35,332 nucleotides of DNA from JAJQBJ01 sp964387095 (lineage in GTDB: Bacteria > Bacillota > Clostridia > Oscillospirales > Oscillospiraceae): positions 1 to 35,332 of the forward strand of contig CAYLVH010000008.1 of assembly GCA_964387095.1 (NCBI GenBank). Direction: 5' to 3'. Below the pieces are notes generated by a model, which worked only from the letters and a program-made list of their open reading frames with translations, was not told where the DNA came from and did no database searches. Numbering within the stretch: the first letter of the stretch is position 1; each line of letters starts with the position of its first letter. The translations under genes and the position numbers were made by a program. This document shows positions 15,827-24,189 of the stretch, piece by piece.

Positions 15827-17527
15827 TTAAGCTTTGGTGATACCTGCGAAGTAGAAGTCACTGTAACCGGCCCAGTGGGGGGTAAAGCTTGCAATTCTAT
15901 CGCTGACGACGAACAGATGGCTGTTGCAGTACAGAGGCACCCAGGCGGCATCCTCAGCAATGATCTGATACTCCAGGGCGGCGTACTCAGCCAGACGTTC
16001 CTCATCGTCGATGATGGCCCGGGCAGCATTAACGCGTTCCATGACCTCAGTGTTGGTGTAGTTCAGGCTGCGCTGCTTGGTGTTGGCCTCAGTGCCGAAG
16101 AAGGTGTAGATAAAGTTGTCGGGATCGTTATAGTCAGCGGTCCAGGTGGAGACATAGGAGGTCAGCTCGCCGTCATTGCGCAGATCCAGCCAGGTGGCGT
16201 GGTCATAGTTCTCGATGGTGCAGTTGATGCCGATTGCCTGTAAGTTCTCAGCGATTACCTGGATGACATTGACCCGGCTGGTGGAGTTGTCATTGTCGTT
16301 GGCAATCTCCATAGCAAAGTAGTAGCCGTCAGCATCCTTGGTGTAGCCGGCGCTTTCCAGCAGGGCCACGGCGCCCTCGGGATCATACTCCAGCCAACCC
16401 TGATTCTCCTCGGAGAAGCCGATCAGGCCGTTGGGATAGATGCCGTCTGGAATGGTGCCGTCGCCGTCGAAGATGGCGGTCAGGATGGACTCCCGGTCAA
16501 TGGCCATCTGGATTGCCTTACGGACGTTGACGTCGGACAAATACTCATTGTTCTCGTTGAGCGCCATGTAAGAGGTGCCCAGGCGGTTTGCCTCCACCAG
16601 CTTGTCAGCGTAAGCGTCGGTTTTATAGGTGGAGGAAACCACGGCGGAGTCCAGATAGTCGCAGTCCAGAATGTCGATCTCGCCGTTCTGGAACATCATG
16701 CTCAGGGTGGAGGAGTCTGGGATGATCTGGATGTTGACCTCGGTAAAGTCAGGAGTTTCCCCCCAGTAATACTCGTTATAGGCCAAGGTCATGCCGCTAT
16801 CCCGGGTCCAGGAGGTGACCACATAGGGGCCGGAGCCGATGGCGGTGGTGTAGTCTGTGCCGTAGCTGTCCCCGGCGGCCTCCACGGCGGCCTGGGAATA
16901 GATGCTGCCGGCGGGAGTTGCCAGCTGATACAGGAAGCCGGCGAAGGGGTAAGCCAGGGTGATAGTGAAGTGGGTGTCGTCGGTGACAACAATACCCTCA
17001 CAGGTGTCGTCATAGGAATAGCCCTCTGCGGCAATGAGTTCATCGGCGCCCAGGATGCAGGCGGCGAAATCGGTCTGGACAGAGGTGTCCAGGGCCAGCA
17101 GACGGACCAGGGAGAACTGGACGTCATAAGCGGTCAGGGAGGTGCCGTCGGAGAACTTGACGTCATCCCGGAGGGTGAACTCATAGGTCAGGCCGTCCTC
17201 GGAGACGGTGTAGTCCTCCACCAGGCTGTTGACCAACTCGGTGGAGCCGTCGTCGTTCAGCTGGATCTCAAACATGCGGTCATAGATGTTCAGGGGGATT
17301 CCATAGTCTGCGGTGGTCTGGTGGACGTCAAGGGTTTGGATATCAGCGGTCCAAGCGACCTGCAGGGCATCTGAGCTGGTGGAGACGCTGTCTGTGGATT
17401 CCGTGGATGCTGTGTCTGCGGGCGTGCTTTCCTCTGTGGTGTTGCTGTTGCCCGAAGAGGAGCTGCAGCTCGCCAGCAGGGAAATCAGCAGGGCAGAACT
17501 CAACAGGATGCTAAGAAATCTTTTCAT
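15827..17527 (-). CDS. Peptide ABC transporter substrate-binding lipoprotein (SBP family 5)
   Basis: A 566-residue extracellular lipoprotein. The signal peptide MKRFLSILLSSALLISLLAS ends in lipobox LASC with Cys21, followed by a Ser/Thr-rich linker. The family-5 solute-binding fold is shown by LTYEFTLRDDVKFSDGTSLT, IGSGPYVVTSW, NEYYWGE and VRKAIQMAIDRESI. It captures oligopeptides or related ligands for the permeases downstream. The ATG at 17527 has GGAGG 7 bases upstream; the upstream in-frame extension lacks a ribosome site and would bury the signal peptide. The ligand cannot be told from sequence. Confidence 0.93.
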   Translation of the reverse strand: MKRFLSILLSSALLISLLASCSSSSGNSNTTEESTPADTASTESTDSVSTSSDALQVAWTADIQTLDVHQTTADYGIPLNIYDRMFEIQLNDDGSTELVNSLVEDYTVSEDGLTYEFTLRDDVKFSDGTSLTAYDVQFSLVRLLALDTSVQTDFAACILGADELIAAEGYSYDDTCEGIVVTDDTHFTITLAYPFAGFLYQLATPAGSIYSQAAVEAAGDSYGTDYTTAIGSGPYVVTSWTRDSGMTLAYNEYYWGETPDFTEVNIQIIPDSSTLSMMFQNGEIDILDCDYLDSAVVSSTYKTDAYADKLVEANRLGTSYMALNENNEYLSDVNVRKAIQMAIDRESILTAIFDGDGTIPDGIYPNGLIGFSEENQGWLEYDPEGAVALLESAGYTKDADGYYFAMEIANDNDNSTSRVNVIQVIAENLQAIGINCTIENYDHATWLDLRNDGELTSYVSTWTADYNDPDNFIYTFFGTEANTKQRSLNYTNTEVMERVNAARAIIDDEERLAEYAALEYQIIAEDAAWVPLYCNSHLFVVSDRIASFTPHWAGYSDFYFAGITKA

Positions 17528-17577
17528 TTTCTTTCCTCCCTCGTTTCGCTTACAAATTTTGGCATCGATTTGCAAAA

Positions 17578-17602
17578 GGCGCATGCTTCAAAGCATGCGC
17601 CC
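17578..17602 (-). promoter_or_regulatory. Leader hairpin of the binding-protein mRNA
   Basis: A perfect 11-bp inverted repeat, GGCGCATGCTT/AAGCATGCGCC, with a 2-base centre. On the minus strand it is followed by TTTTGC, so it could stabilise the 5' end or act as a weak attenuator about 50 bases before the start. Confidence 0.55.
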
Positions 17603-17620
17603 TTGCATCTCTTATTGTTC

Positions 17621-17649
17621 AGTTTATCATCTTGAAGCCCATCGCACAA
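17621..17649 (-). promoter_or_regulatory. Promoter of the binding-protein gene
   Basis: On the minus strand TTGTGC (17644-17649), a 17-base spacer and TAAACT (17621-17626). Transcription would start just before the leader hairpin. Confidence 0.5.
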
Positions 17650-17765
17650 GTATTTTTTGCGCATTTCTCCAAATTTGTACAAACCAATTGAAAAAGGAAA
17701 TGCTGGTTTGTGAAATTTTACTAGTGAATTCTTGCACTTTTCAGGGGAAACACCCACATTTTAGT

Positions 17766-17827
17766 GGAAGATTTGACCTTTTAAGGCGAAGCGTCGGTCA
17801 AAAGCGCCGCAAAACTGTGAATCTTCC
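17766..17827. repeat. Nested inverted repeat in the divergent spacer
   Basis: GGAAGATT (17766-17773) and AATCTTCC (17820-17827) enclose a second repeat TTGACC/GGTCAA. It lies between the divergent binding-protein and C39-like genes and could be an operator or an RNA hairpin. No T tail follows, so it is not a standard terminator. Confidence 0.35.
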
Positions 17828-17882
17828 CCCTTCTTTTGTTGGAAGAAATCAGGTAAAATAAAAATAGAAATGAGGTGTTTCC

Positions 17883-18512
17883 ATGAAAATTATGCTTTCT
17901 GTCCCTCAGATCCTGCAAAATCCGGAGCTGCCCAATGGCTGCGAGATCACAAGCCTGTGCGAGGTTCTAAACTATCTGGGGTTTCCGGCGGACAAGTGCG
18001 ACCTGGCTGACCATTATCTGCCCAAAAGCCGGGAATGGTACGGCGCGGACCCGGACCAGTTTTACATGGGCAATCCCCGTCTGGACGACGGCACGCCAGA
18101 GACGGGGTATTACTGCTTTGCGGGTCCCATTGTGGAGGCCGCCCGGCGCTGGCTGACTGACCATGGAGCAGGAGAACTTTGGCAGCCCCTGGATCTGACT
18201 GGGGCAGAGGAGGGGGAGCTGGCCGCCCAATTGGAACAGGGCCGTCCGGTGATCTTCTGGGCGTCCCTGCACTTTCAGGATATTCAGTTCGACCCCTGCG
18301 GCAGTTATCCGCTGCCCGGCGGGCGGAAGCATCGGGTGTTCCGCCAGCTCCACTGCATGGTGCTCTGTGGCATGGATGAGGAGAATTTTTATGTGGCGGA
18401 CCCGTTGGATTTCAACCAGGTGGTGCCCCGGGGGCAGTTCATGAAAATTTACCGCCAACTGGGCAGCCGGGCAGTAGTCCTAGTAAAGCGGGAAGGCGCG
18501 GATAAGCTGTAG
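17883..18512 (+). CDS. C39-like papain-fold peptidase domain protein
   Basis: A 209-residue protein of the peptidase_C39_2 type. NGCEITSL puts the catalytic Cys at residue 20, GRPVIFWASL precedes the His block LHCMVLCG (His157), and ENFYVADPL supplies the Asp (173). Relatives are cysteine peptidases or peptidase-like proteins of Firmicutes, often exported. No signal peptide is visible here, so it appears cytoplasmic. The start has GAGGTG 6 bases upstream. It lies divergent to the peptide-binding protein and convergent with the AraC regulator, which fits peptide metabolism. Confidence 0.8.
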   Translation: MKIMLSVPQILQNPELPNGCEITSLCEVLNYLGFPADKCDLADHYLPKSREWYGADPDQFYMGNPRLDDGTPETGYYCFAGPIVEAARRWLTDHGAGELWQPLDLTGAEEGELAAQLEQGRPVIFWASLHFQDIQFDPCGSYPLPGGRKHRVFRQLHCMVLCGMDEENFYVADPLDFNQVVPRGQFMKIYRQLGSRAVVLVKREGADKL

Positions 18513-18522
18513 CGTTTTGTGC

Positions 18523-19434
18523 CTATGGATTTGAGGGAGCTGCGGGGGGAATCCCCTTTTGAACGGAGGTGCGGAATTTTTTCGGAGAAGTGCCCATCCA
18601 GCGGTGGAAGACCTCCACATAATAGCTGGGGCTGCTGAACCCGCAGATGCTGGCGATTTCCGTAATGGCAAGATCGGTGCCAAGGAGCAGGTTCAGGCTC
18701 TTCTGAATCCGGAAAGACTGGGTAAAGTCCATGGGGCTTTGCTGGAGCACCTGTTTAAAAAGCGCGCAGCACTTACTCCGGCACATGGCGCCTGCGGCGG
18801 CGATGTCGTCCAGGCTGATGCGCTCGGAAAAATGGTCCTGAATAAAGGTCAGCATGTCCTGCAGCGCCAGAATATGTGTGGAAACCCCGCTGTTAATCTG
18901 GGTGCGGATCACATAGCGCTCACTCATTATATGTAAAATGGAGTAGAACAGAACCTGGGTCTGAAGCTCGAAATCCGTGGGCTGTTGGAGATTGATGTGG
19001 ATCAGGGTCTCCAGCTTGTCCAGCAGCTCCGCCTGCCAGGGGATGGAGGGGTCGAAGAAATAGGAGTCCCGGCCCATGTCCGATATCAGGGGATTCAGGT
19101 ATTTTTGGCGGATTGTGGAATTTTGAATAAAATCTGGCTGAAACTGCAAAACGGCGTAAGTAAAATCACTTCCGTCGGGGGAATAGCCATAATGCAGGCG
19201 GTTGGAGTTGATAAGCAGTCCCTCTCCGGCCTTGATTGGGATTTTTTGCTCATTGACATGGTAAATTGCTTGACCTTCTTTGATATAAATGAACTCAATT
19301 TCGCTGTGCCAATGGGTGGGGACTGCATGATTCAGATATTCGTACAGGGTTCCCTCATATGCGCGGATTGTGAAGCAGGGGTTCTGGTAGGAGATGATTT
19401 CCAGCAGATTTTCCTGGAGCATCAGTTGATACAA
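18523..19434 (-). CDS. AraC-family transcriptional regulator
   Basis: A 303-residue regulator. The N-terminal half is a cupin ligand-binding domain (THWHSEIEFIYIKEGQAIYH, GEGLLINSNRLHYG). The C-terminal 100 residues hold two helix-turn-helix motifs (ISLDDIAAAGAMCRSKCCALF and ITEIASICGFSSPSYYVEVF, then MGTSPKKFR). A TTG at 19434 is the likely start, because GGAGGG lies 7 bases upstream and the nearest ATG (19422) is too far. Its promoter (TTCAAA, 17 bases, TATAAT, at 19477-19505) is divergent from cutC. It probably controls neighbouring peptide or glycan uptake genes; the direct repeats at 20402-20435 are candidate targets. Confidence 0.88.
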   Translation of the reverse strand: MYQLMLQENLLEIISYQNPCFTIRAYEGTLYEYLNHAVPTHWHSEIEFIYIKEGQAIYHVNEQKIPIKAGEGLLINSNRLHYGYSPDGSDFTYAVLQFQPDFIQNSTIRQKYLNPLISDMGRDSYFFDPSIPWQAELLDKLETLIHINLQQPTDFELQTQVLFYSILHIMSERYVIRTQINSGVSTHILALQDMLTFIQDHFSERISLDDIAAAGAMCRSKCCALFKQVLQQSPMDFTQSFRIQKSLNLLLGTDLAITEIASICGFSSPSYYVEVFHRWMGTSPKKFRTSVQKGIPPAAPSNP

Positions 19435-19476
19435 GATGATCCCTCCAAACTTGCAAAAACGGAAAATTGTTATATT

Positions 19477-19522
19477 ATTATAGCACATTTTGATAGAAAT
19501 TTGAATATGGAGACTATATAAT
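19477..19522. promoter_or_regulatory. Divergent overlapping promoters of the AraC gene and cutC
   Basis: Minus strand: TTCAAA (19500-19505), 17 bases, TATAAT (19477-19482), towards the AraC gene. Plus strand: TATAAT at 19517-19522 towards cutC, with no good -35 box at the usual distance, consistent with a promoter needing an activator. Confidence 0.5.
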
Positions 19523-19583
19523 TTTAAACAATAAAGGATTTTAAATTCAGGAAGGATTTGCGAAAATATACAGAGGTGATAAA

Positions 19584-20333
19584 GTGGAACAGATTTGTTT
19601 TGAGGCCTGCTGCGGTTCTGCCGCAGATGCCATTGCGGCCTGGCAGGGCGGAGCGAAGCGAGTGGAGTTGAACTCTGACCTGTTTCACGGAGGCCTGACG
19701 CCCACGGTGGGCGAATTGCGTGTTGTCAAGCGCCATGTGCCGGAACTGAAGGTAATGTGCATGGTTCGCCCTCGGGAAGGGGGATTCTGCTATACGGATG
19801 TTGAATTCGAGACGATGCTGGAGGACGCCCGCATCCTGCTGGACAATGGCGCGGACGGCATTGTGTTTGGTTTTCTCCATGAGGATGCAACTGTGGACAT
19901 AGAGCGCTGCAAAAAGATGCTGGAGGTGATCGGTGATCGCGAGTCCGTCTTCCATCGCGCCATTGATGTGGTGCCCGATGTGATGGAAGCGCTGGAGCAG
20001 CTCATTGAGCTGGGGATTACCCGGGTGCTGACCAGCGGTCAGAAGCCCACGGTTCCTGAGGGCATTATGACCATCAAGGCCATGATCCGGCGGGCGGCTG
20101 GCCGGATCCAGGTGCTGCCTGGCGCCGGTATCACGCCGGAGAACGCCGCCTGGGTCCGTGAAATCACCGGCACGAATATCATGCACGCGGCAATGCACCG
20201 TGTCGCCTATGACCGAAGCACCGTTGGCAATCCTGCCATTTATTTTGGCGGTGCGGTTTATCCGCCGGAGGACCGTTATTCTGTGACGCATGCAGAGGAT
20301 ATTGCAAATTTTATCCAGCAGGCAAACGGTTAA
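19584..20333 (+). CDS. cutC: CutC-family TIM-barrel protein
   Basis: A 249-residue protein of the CutC family, a (beta/alpha)8 barrel. It shows FEACCGSAADAIAAWQGGAK, RVELNSDLFHGGLTP, VMVRP-type MCMVRPREGGFCY, GADGIVFGFL, FHRAID and TSGQKP, all conserved in the family. CutC was linked to copper homeostasis, but the biochemical role is unsettled and many gut homologues sit in glycan or peptide loci, as here. The start is GTG at 19584, with GAGGTGAT upstream. It is divergent from the AraC regulator and precedes the second transport operon. Confidence 0.88.
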   Translation: MEQICFEACCGSAADAIAAWQGGAKRVELNSDLFHGGLTPTVGELRVVKRHVPELKVMCMVRPREGGFCYTDVEFETMLEDARILLDNGADGIVFGFLHEDATVDIERCKKMLEVIGDRESVFHRAIDVVPDVMEALEQLIELGITRVLTSGQKPTVPEGIMTIKAMIRRAAGRIQVLPGAGITPENAAWVREITGTNIMHAAMHRVAYDRSTVGNPAIYFGGAVYPPEDRYSVTHAEDIANFIQQANG

Positions 20334-20401
20334 AACCGGCATAAAACGGTTTATAGATTTGATTCGGGCGCAGCAAGTGCGGTTTTTACCTATCTTGATA
20401 T

Positions 20402-20457
20402 CTTGATTCAACATGTTTGAACCCTTGATTCAACAAATGGAAGGAACTGAATATATT
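20402..20457 (+). promoter_or_regulatory. Direct repeats and promoter candidate of the second transport operon
   Basis: CTTGATTCAACA occurs at 20402-20413 and again at 20424-20435, exactly 22 bases apart, with a partial copy (CTTGATA) at 20394. The second copy overlaps a possible -35 box TTCAAC (20429-20434), followed after 17 bases by TATATT (20452-20457). Two repeats on the same DNA face abutting the -35 box is the usual AraC-family activator layout. Confidence 0.45.
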
Positions 20458-20496
20458 TGTTGCAACAAGAGGGTTGATAATTATCATCCTCTTTTT
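20457..20496 (+). terminator. Leader palindrome and terminator-like hairpin before the binding-protein gene
   Basis: A 12-base palindrome TTGTTGCAACAA (20457-20468) runs into a near-perfect hairpin centred on TGATAATTATCA with AAGAGG/CCTCTT outer arms (20467-20493) and a TTTTT tail. It may end cutC transcripts or attenuate the transport operon; a weaker promoter (TATAAA at 20519-20524) lies beyond it. Confidence 0.6.
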
Positions 20497-20556
20497 GCGT
20501 ATCTGCCCGGCTCAAAGCTATAAATATAAAATGAAAAAGAAAGGTAGGAACGAAGA

Positions 20557-22224
20557 ATGAAAAAGTTCACCAGAATGCTGGCCATGTTGCTGTCTCTGGC
20601 AATGGTTTTCTCTCTGGCAGCCTGCGGCGGCAACTCTACCAACGAAGAGACTGCTGAGTCCTCCGCTACTGCTTCTGAGACGGAAACTACTGAGGCCACT
20701 TCCGGCGGCAACATCCAGGATGCAACGGAGGTTTCCGTCGCAGCTGACAACGACCTCGTCATCGCCATCGAGGGCTCTGTCAGCTCCCTGGATCCTCACA
20801 ACATCACTGACACCAACGCGATCTCTGCTACCCGCGGTATGTATGAGACCCTGGTCACCTTCGATGACGATATGGACTTCGTTGGCCTGCTGGCCACCGA
20901 TTGGACCATTTCTGAAGACGGCCTGACCTACACCTTCACCCTGCAGGAGGGGGTGACCTTCCATGACGGCACTGCGTTTAACGCGGACGCAGTCGTCGCA
21001 AACTTCGACCGTATCTACAATGCGGATAATGGCCTGTCCTTGTACAATACCTGGACGAAGGCTCTGGATGACGGCTCCCGTATGAACCGTTTGGCCTCCT
21101 ATACTGCAGTGGGTGAGTACACCGTTGAGTTCGTCCTGGCAGAGGGCTGGTCCTCCTTCCTGAACAGACTGGCCATGGTCCAGATGATCTGCCCCAACTG
21201 CATTGAGGAGTATGGCAACGACATTATGTATCATCCCTGCGGCACTGGCCCCTATGTCTATTCTGACTGGGTGGAGGGTGACCACACCACCATGGTTCGC
21301 AACGATAATTACTGGGGCGAGCTGCCCGGTGTTGACTCTGTGACCATCCAGGAGGTTCCTGAGGCAGGTACTCGTACCGCTATGCTGCAGACCGGCGAGG
21401 CTGACTTCGTGTATCCCATGACTTCCGACCAGATCGCAGCCGTCTCCGGCAATGCTAGCATCACCGTCTCGGCGTCTCAGTCCAACATCATGCGTTATGT
21501 CACCCTGAACTGTGATCTGGATGTCCTGTCCGATGTCCGTGTCCGTCAGGCCATCAACTATGCGGTTGATAAGGACGCATACATCGAGGTCATGTACTCT
21601 GGCTATGCCACTGAGGCCACCTCTGTCTTCCCTGAAATCATCTCCTATTACTCTGAGCAGACCCCCTATGATTATGACCTGGAGAAGGCTCAGTCCCTGA
21701 TGGAAGAAGCTGGTTATGCTGATGGCTTTGACCTGACCATCTGGTGTGATAACACCACCCAGGAGATCAAGGGTGCAACCTTTATTCAGCAGCAGCTGGC
21801 TCAGATCAACATCAATGTGACCGTTGTCCCCTATGACGCGGGCACTATGGATGCTGATATCTATGTTGAGGAAGATGAAGCCACCATCCAGATGTGGTAC
21901 GTCAACTGGTCCGCCTCCGCCTTCGATGCAGACTCCTCCGTCCGCGCCCTGCTGTACAGCGGATCCATTCCTCCCACCAGCGCGAACACCGCTTACTTCA
22001 GAAATGATGAGTTTGACTCCCTGCTGGACGAGGCCCTGGCCACCGCAGATCCTGACACTCTGACTGACCTGTATGCGCAGGCTCAGGCAATCGCCTGGGA
22101 GGAGTGCCCCTGGATTTTCCTGGCAGTCGATCAAATTCTCACTGGTTCCCAGTCCTATGTCTCTGGCGTCAGCGTGGCTCCTGATGGACGTATCATTTAC
22201 AACACCGCTTCCATCGCTCAGTAA
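20557..22224 (+). CDS. Peptide/glutathione-type ABC substrate-binding lipoprotein (SBP family 5, GsiB-like)
   Basis: A 555-residue lipoprotein. MKKFTRMLAMLLSLAMVFSL is followed by lipobox LAAC with Cys23 and a Thr/Ser/Glu-rich linker. The family-5 fold appears in LTYTFTLQEGVTFHDGTAFN, GTGPYVYSDW, NDNYWGE and VRQAINYAVDKDAY. Overall it resembles GsiB/DppA-type proteins with the closely spaced permease-ATPase set downstream. Codons are highly biased (CTG, CTC, TCC, GAC), suggesting strong expression. The ATG at 20557 follows AGGTAGGAA. The exact ligand is unknown; peptides or small glycopeptides fit the context. Confidence 0.92.
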   Translation: MKKFTRMLAMLLSLAMVFSLAACGGNSTNEETAESSATASETETTEATSGGNIQDATEVSVAADNDLVIAIEGSVSSLDPHNITDTNAISATRGMYETLVTFDDDMDFVGLLATDWTISEDGLTYTFTLQEGVTFHDGTAFNADAVVANFDRIYNADNGLSLYNTWTKALDDGSRMNRLASYTAVGEYTVEFVLAEGWSSFLNRLAMVQMICPNCIEEYGNDIMYHPCGTGPYVYSDWVEGDHTTMVRNDNYWGELPGVDSVTIQEVPEAGTRTAMLQTGEADFVYPMTSDQIAAVSGNASITVSASQSNIMRYVTLNCDLDVLSDVRVRQAINYAVDKDAYIEVMYSGYATEATSVFPEIISYYSEQTPYDYDLEKAQSLMEEAGYADGFDLTIWCDNTTQEIKGATFIQQQLAQININVTVVPYDAGTMDADIYVEEDEATIQMWYVNWSASAFDADSSVRALLYSGSIPPTSANTAYFRNDEFDSLLDEALATADPDTLTDLYAQAQAIAWEECPWIFLAVDQILTGSQSYVSGVSVAPDGRIIYNTASIAQ

Positions 22225-22263
22225 GATTCTTTTCGGATCGGATATTCTAAATCTGATATGAAA

Positions 22264-22303
22264 CAACTGCCATTCTGTGCCGACGGGCGCAGAATGGCAG
22301 TTG
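22264..22303 (+). promoter_or_regulatory. Intercistronic hairpin after the binding-protein gene
   Basis: A perfect 14-bp stem CAACTGCCATTCTG (22264-22277) with 22290-22303. No T tract follows, so it more likely protects the upstream mRNA from 3' exonucleases than terminates. The minus-strand operon has a hairpin at the same place, after its binding-protein gene. Confidence 0.65.
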
Positions 22304-22335
22304 TGTATCAAAAATAGAGGAAGGAGCTAGGACTT

Positions 22336-23256
22336 ATGGGCAGATATGCTGTCAAACGAATATTAAGTGCAATCCCGCTACTTTTAGCAATTTCATTTCT
22401 GGTCTTTATGTTCATTCACCTGATTCCTGGTGATGCGGCCCGACTGGCGGCTGGCAAGGAAGCAACCAGCGCGGAGGTCGAACTCGTGCGGGTACAGCTG
22501 GGTCTGGACAAGCCCCTTCCCCAGCAGTATCTGCTCTATATGAAGGGCCTTTTAACGGGAGACCTGGGTAACTCCATCTACAATGGCGCAACCGTTTGGG
22601 ACACGCTGGTAATCCGTTTTCCTGCCACCATTAAGCTTACCATCTGCGCCATGATCTGGTCCACTATTATCGGTATCGCCATCGGCATTATCTCCGCCGT
22701 AAATCGAGGGAAGATTTTGGACTATGTGGGCATGATTGTTGCCATCTCAGGTATTTCGGTGCCGCAGTTCTGGCTGGGCCTGATGCTCATCCAGCTTTTT
22801 GCCGTCAAGCTGCGCTGGCTGCCTGTCAGCGGACTGGACTCTCCGGGCGGCTACATATTGCCGGCGTTTACCATGGGCTGCGGCATCATGGCAATCCTGG
22901 CGCGGTTTACCCGATCGTCCATGCTGGAAACCCTGAAGGAGGACTATGTCCGCACTGCCCGGGCCAAGGGCCTGGGGGAGTTCTTCGTCATGCTCCGCCA
23001 TGCGTTTAAGAATTCTCTGATCCAGGTTGTTACCGTTGCGGGCCTGCAAATTGGCGGCTTGCTCACCGGTTCCGTCATGGTGGAGACCATCTTCTCCATA
23101 AACGGCCTGGGCCGTCTGCTGGTGACGTCCATTGGCAACCGGGATTACAAGGTTGTGCAGGCGCTCCTGATGTTCTTTTCCATTGAGTATATCGCAGTCA
23201 ACCTGATCGTTGACCTGCTCTATGGCGTACTGAATCCCAAAGTACGCTACGATTAA
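22336..23256 (+). CDS. Peptide ABC transporter permease, DppB/GsiC type
   Basis: A 306-residue permease beginning GRYAVKRILSAIPLLLAISF, with six membrane segments and EAA loop TARAKGLGEFFVMLRHAFKN. It forms the channel with the next gene product. GGAAGGAG lies upstream of the ATG; 12 bases separate it from the next gene. Confidence 0.92.
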   Translation: MGRYAVKRILSAIPLLLAISFLVFMFIHLIPGDAARLAAGKEATSAEVELVRVQLGLDKPLPQQYLLYMKGLLTGDLGNSIYNGATVWDTLVIRFPATIKLTICAMIWSTIIGIAIGIISAVNRGKILDYVGMIVAISGISVPQFWLGLMLIQLFAVKLRWLPVSGLDSPGGYILPAFTMGCGIMAILARFTRSSMLETLKEDYVRTARAKGLGEFFVMLRHAFKNSLIQVVTVAGLQIGGLLTGSVMVETIFSINGLGRLLVTSIGNRDYKVVQALLMFFSIEYIAVNLIVDLLYGVLNPKVRYD

Positions 23257-23268
23257 GGGGGTGAGACT

Positions 23269-24177
23269 ATGGCTGAAGAGAATAGCAAAATCATAATCGA
23301 GAACGAGGATTTCCAATCGGAAGAAGTATTGCCGAAGGCACAGCCCCGTATGAAGGAATATGCCAAGAAGTTCCTGAAACGCAAGACCGCCGTTGTCTCC
23401 CTGGTTTTTATCCTGCTCCTGATTATTGTGGCAATTATCTCCCCTTGGATTGCTCCCTATGACCCTTCAACACCGGACTATTATGCTTTGTTGGCCAGCC
23501 CATCCTCCACCCACTTGTTCGGTACAGATGAGTTTGGCCGTGACGTGCTCAGCCGGATTCTGGTTGGCACCCGGCTGTCCCTGGCCTGCGCCCTGTCCGC
23601 TGTTATTATCGGCACGGCATTGGGCACCATCCTGGGCCTTTGGGCGGGCTATTATGGCGGCTGGGTAGAGGCCCTGGTCATGCGGGGAAGCGATATCCTG
23701 TTTGCATTCCCTGACATTCTGCTGGCTATTGCAATCGTGGCAATCCTTGGCTCCGGTACCGCAAACGTCATCATCGCAGTGGCTGTGTTTACGGTTCCTT
23801 CCTTTGCCCGAATCATGCGAAGCGCCACAATCTCGGTGAAGAATCTGCTGTATGTGGAGGTGGCAAGATCCCTGGGCTGTACGGACCGGCGCATCCTCTG
23901 GGTGCATATTTTCCCCGGCACCATCCAGTCCATGATCGTCAACTTCACCATGCGTATCGGCACCGCGATCCTGGCGGCGGCCTCCCTGAGCTTCCTGGGC
24001 TTCGGTGCGGACGTGACCGTTCCCGAGTGGGGCGCCATGCTGTCCACTGCCCGTAACTACATCACGACTGCACCCCATCTGGTGCTTTTCCCTGGCATTA
24101 TGATTTTCCTGACGGTTCTGGCATTCAATCTGCTGGGCGATGGCCTGCGTGATACGCTGGATCCAAAGCTGAAGTAA
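23269..24177 (+). CDS. Peptide ABC transporter permease, DppC/GsiD type
   Basis: A 302-residue permease with a 35-residue cytoplasmic N-terminus, first segment AVVSLVFILLLIIVAIISPW, the DppC signature HLFGTDEFGRDVLSRILVGT and EAA loop VARSLGCTDRRILWVHIFPG. GGGGGTGA precedes the ATG. Confidence 0.92.
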   Translation: MAEENSKIIIENEDFQSEEVLPKAQPRMKEYAKKFLKRKTAVVSLVFILLLIIVAIISPWIAPYDPSTPDYYALLASPSSTHLFGTDEFGRDVLSRILVGTRLSLACALSAVIIGTALGTILGLWAGYYGGWVEALVMRGSDILFAFPDILLAIAIVAILGSGTANVIIAVAVFTVPSFARIMRSATISVKNLLYVEVARSLGCTDRRILWVHIFPGTIQSMIVNFTMRIGTAILAAASLSFLGFGADVTVPEWGAMLSTARNYITTAPHLVLFPGIMIFLTVLAFNLLGDGLRDTLDPKLK

Positions 24178-24189
24178 GGAGTGAGCACC

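Noticed and set aside
20475..20486. TGATAATTATCA as a Fur-type box
   Set aside because: It is the centre of a terminator-like hairpin and lacks the spacing of a full Fur site; no iron genes are adjacent.
20531..20560. Nine-codon frame whose stop overlaps the binding-protein ATG
   Set aside because: It has no ribosome site of its own and consists of the A-rich ribosome-binding region of the real gene.
20518..22311. 597-codon minus-strand frame across the second binding-protein gene
   Set aside because: A shadow caused by biased codon use; the plus-strand frame has signal peptide, lipobox and family-5 motifs.
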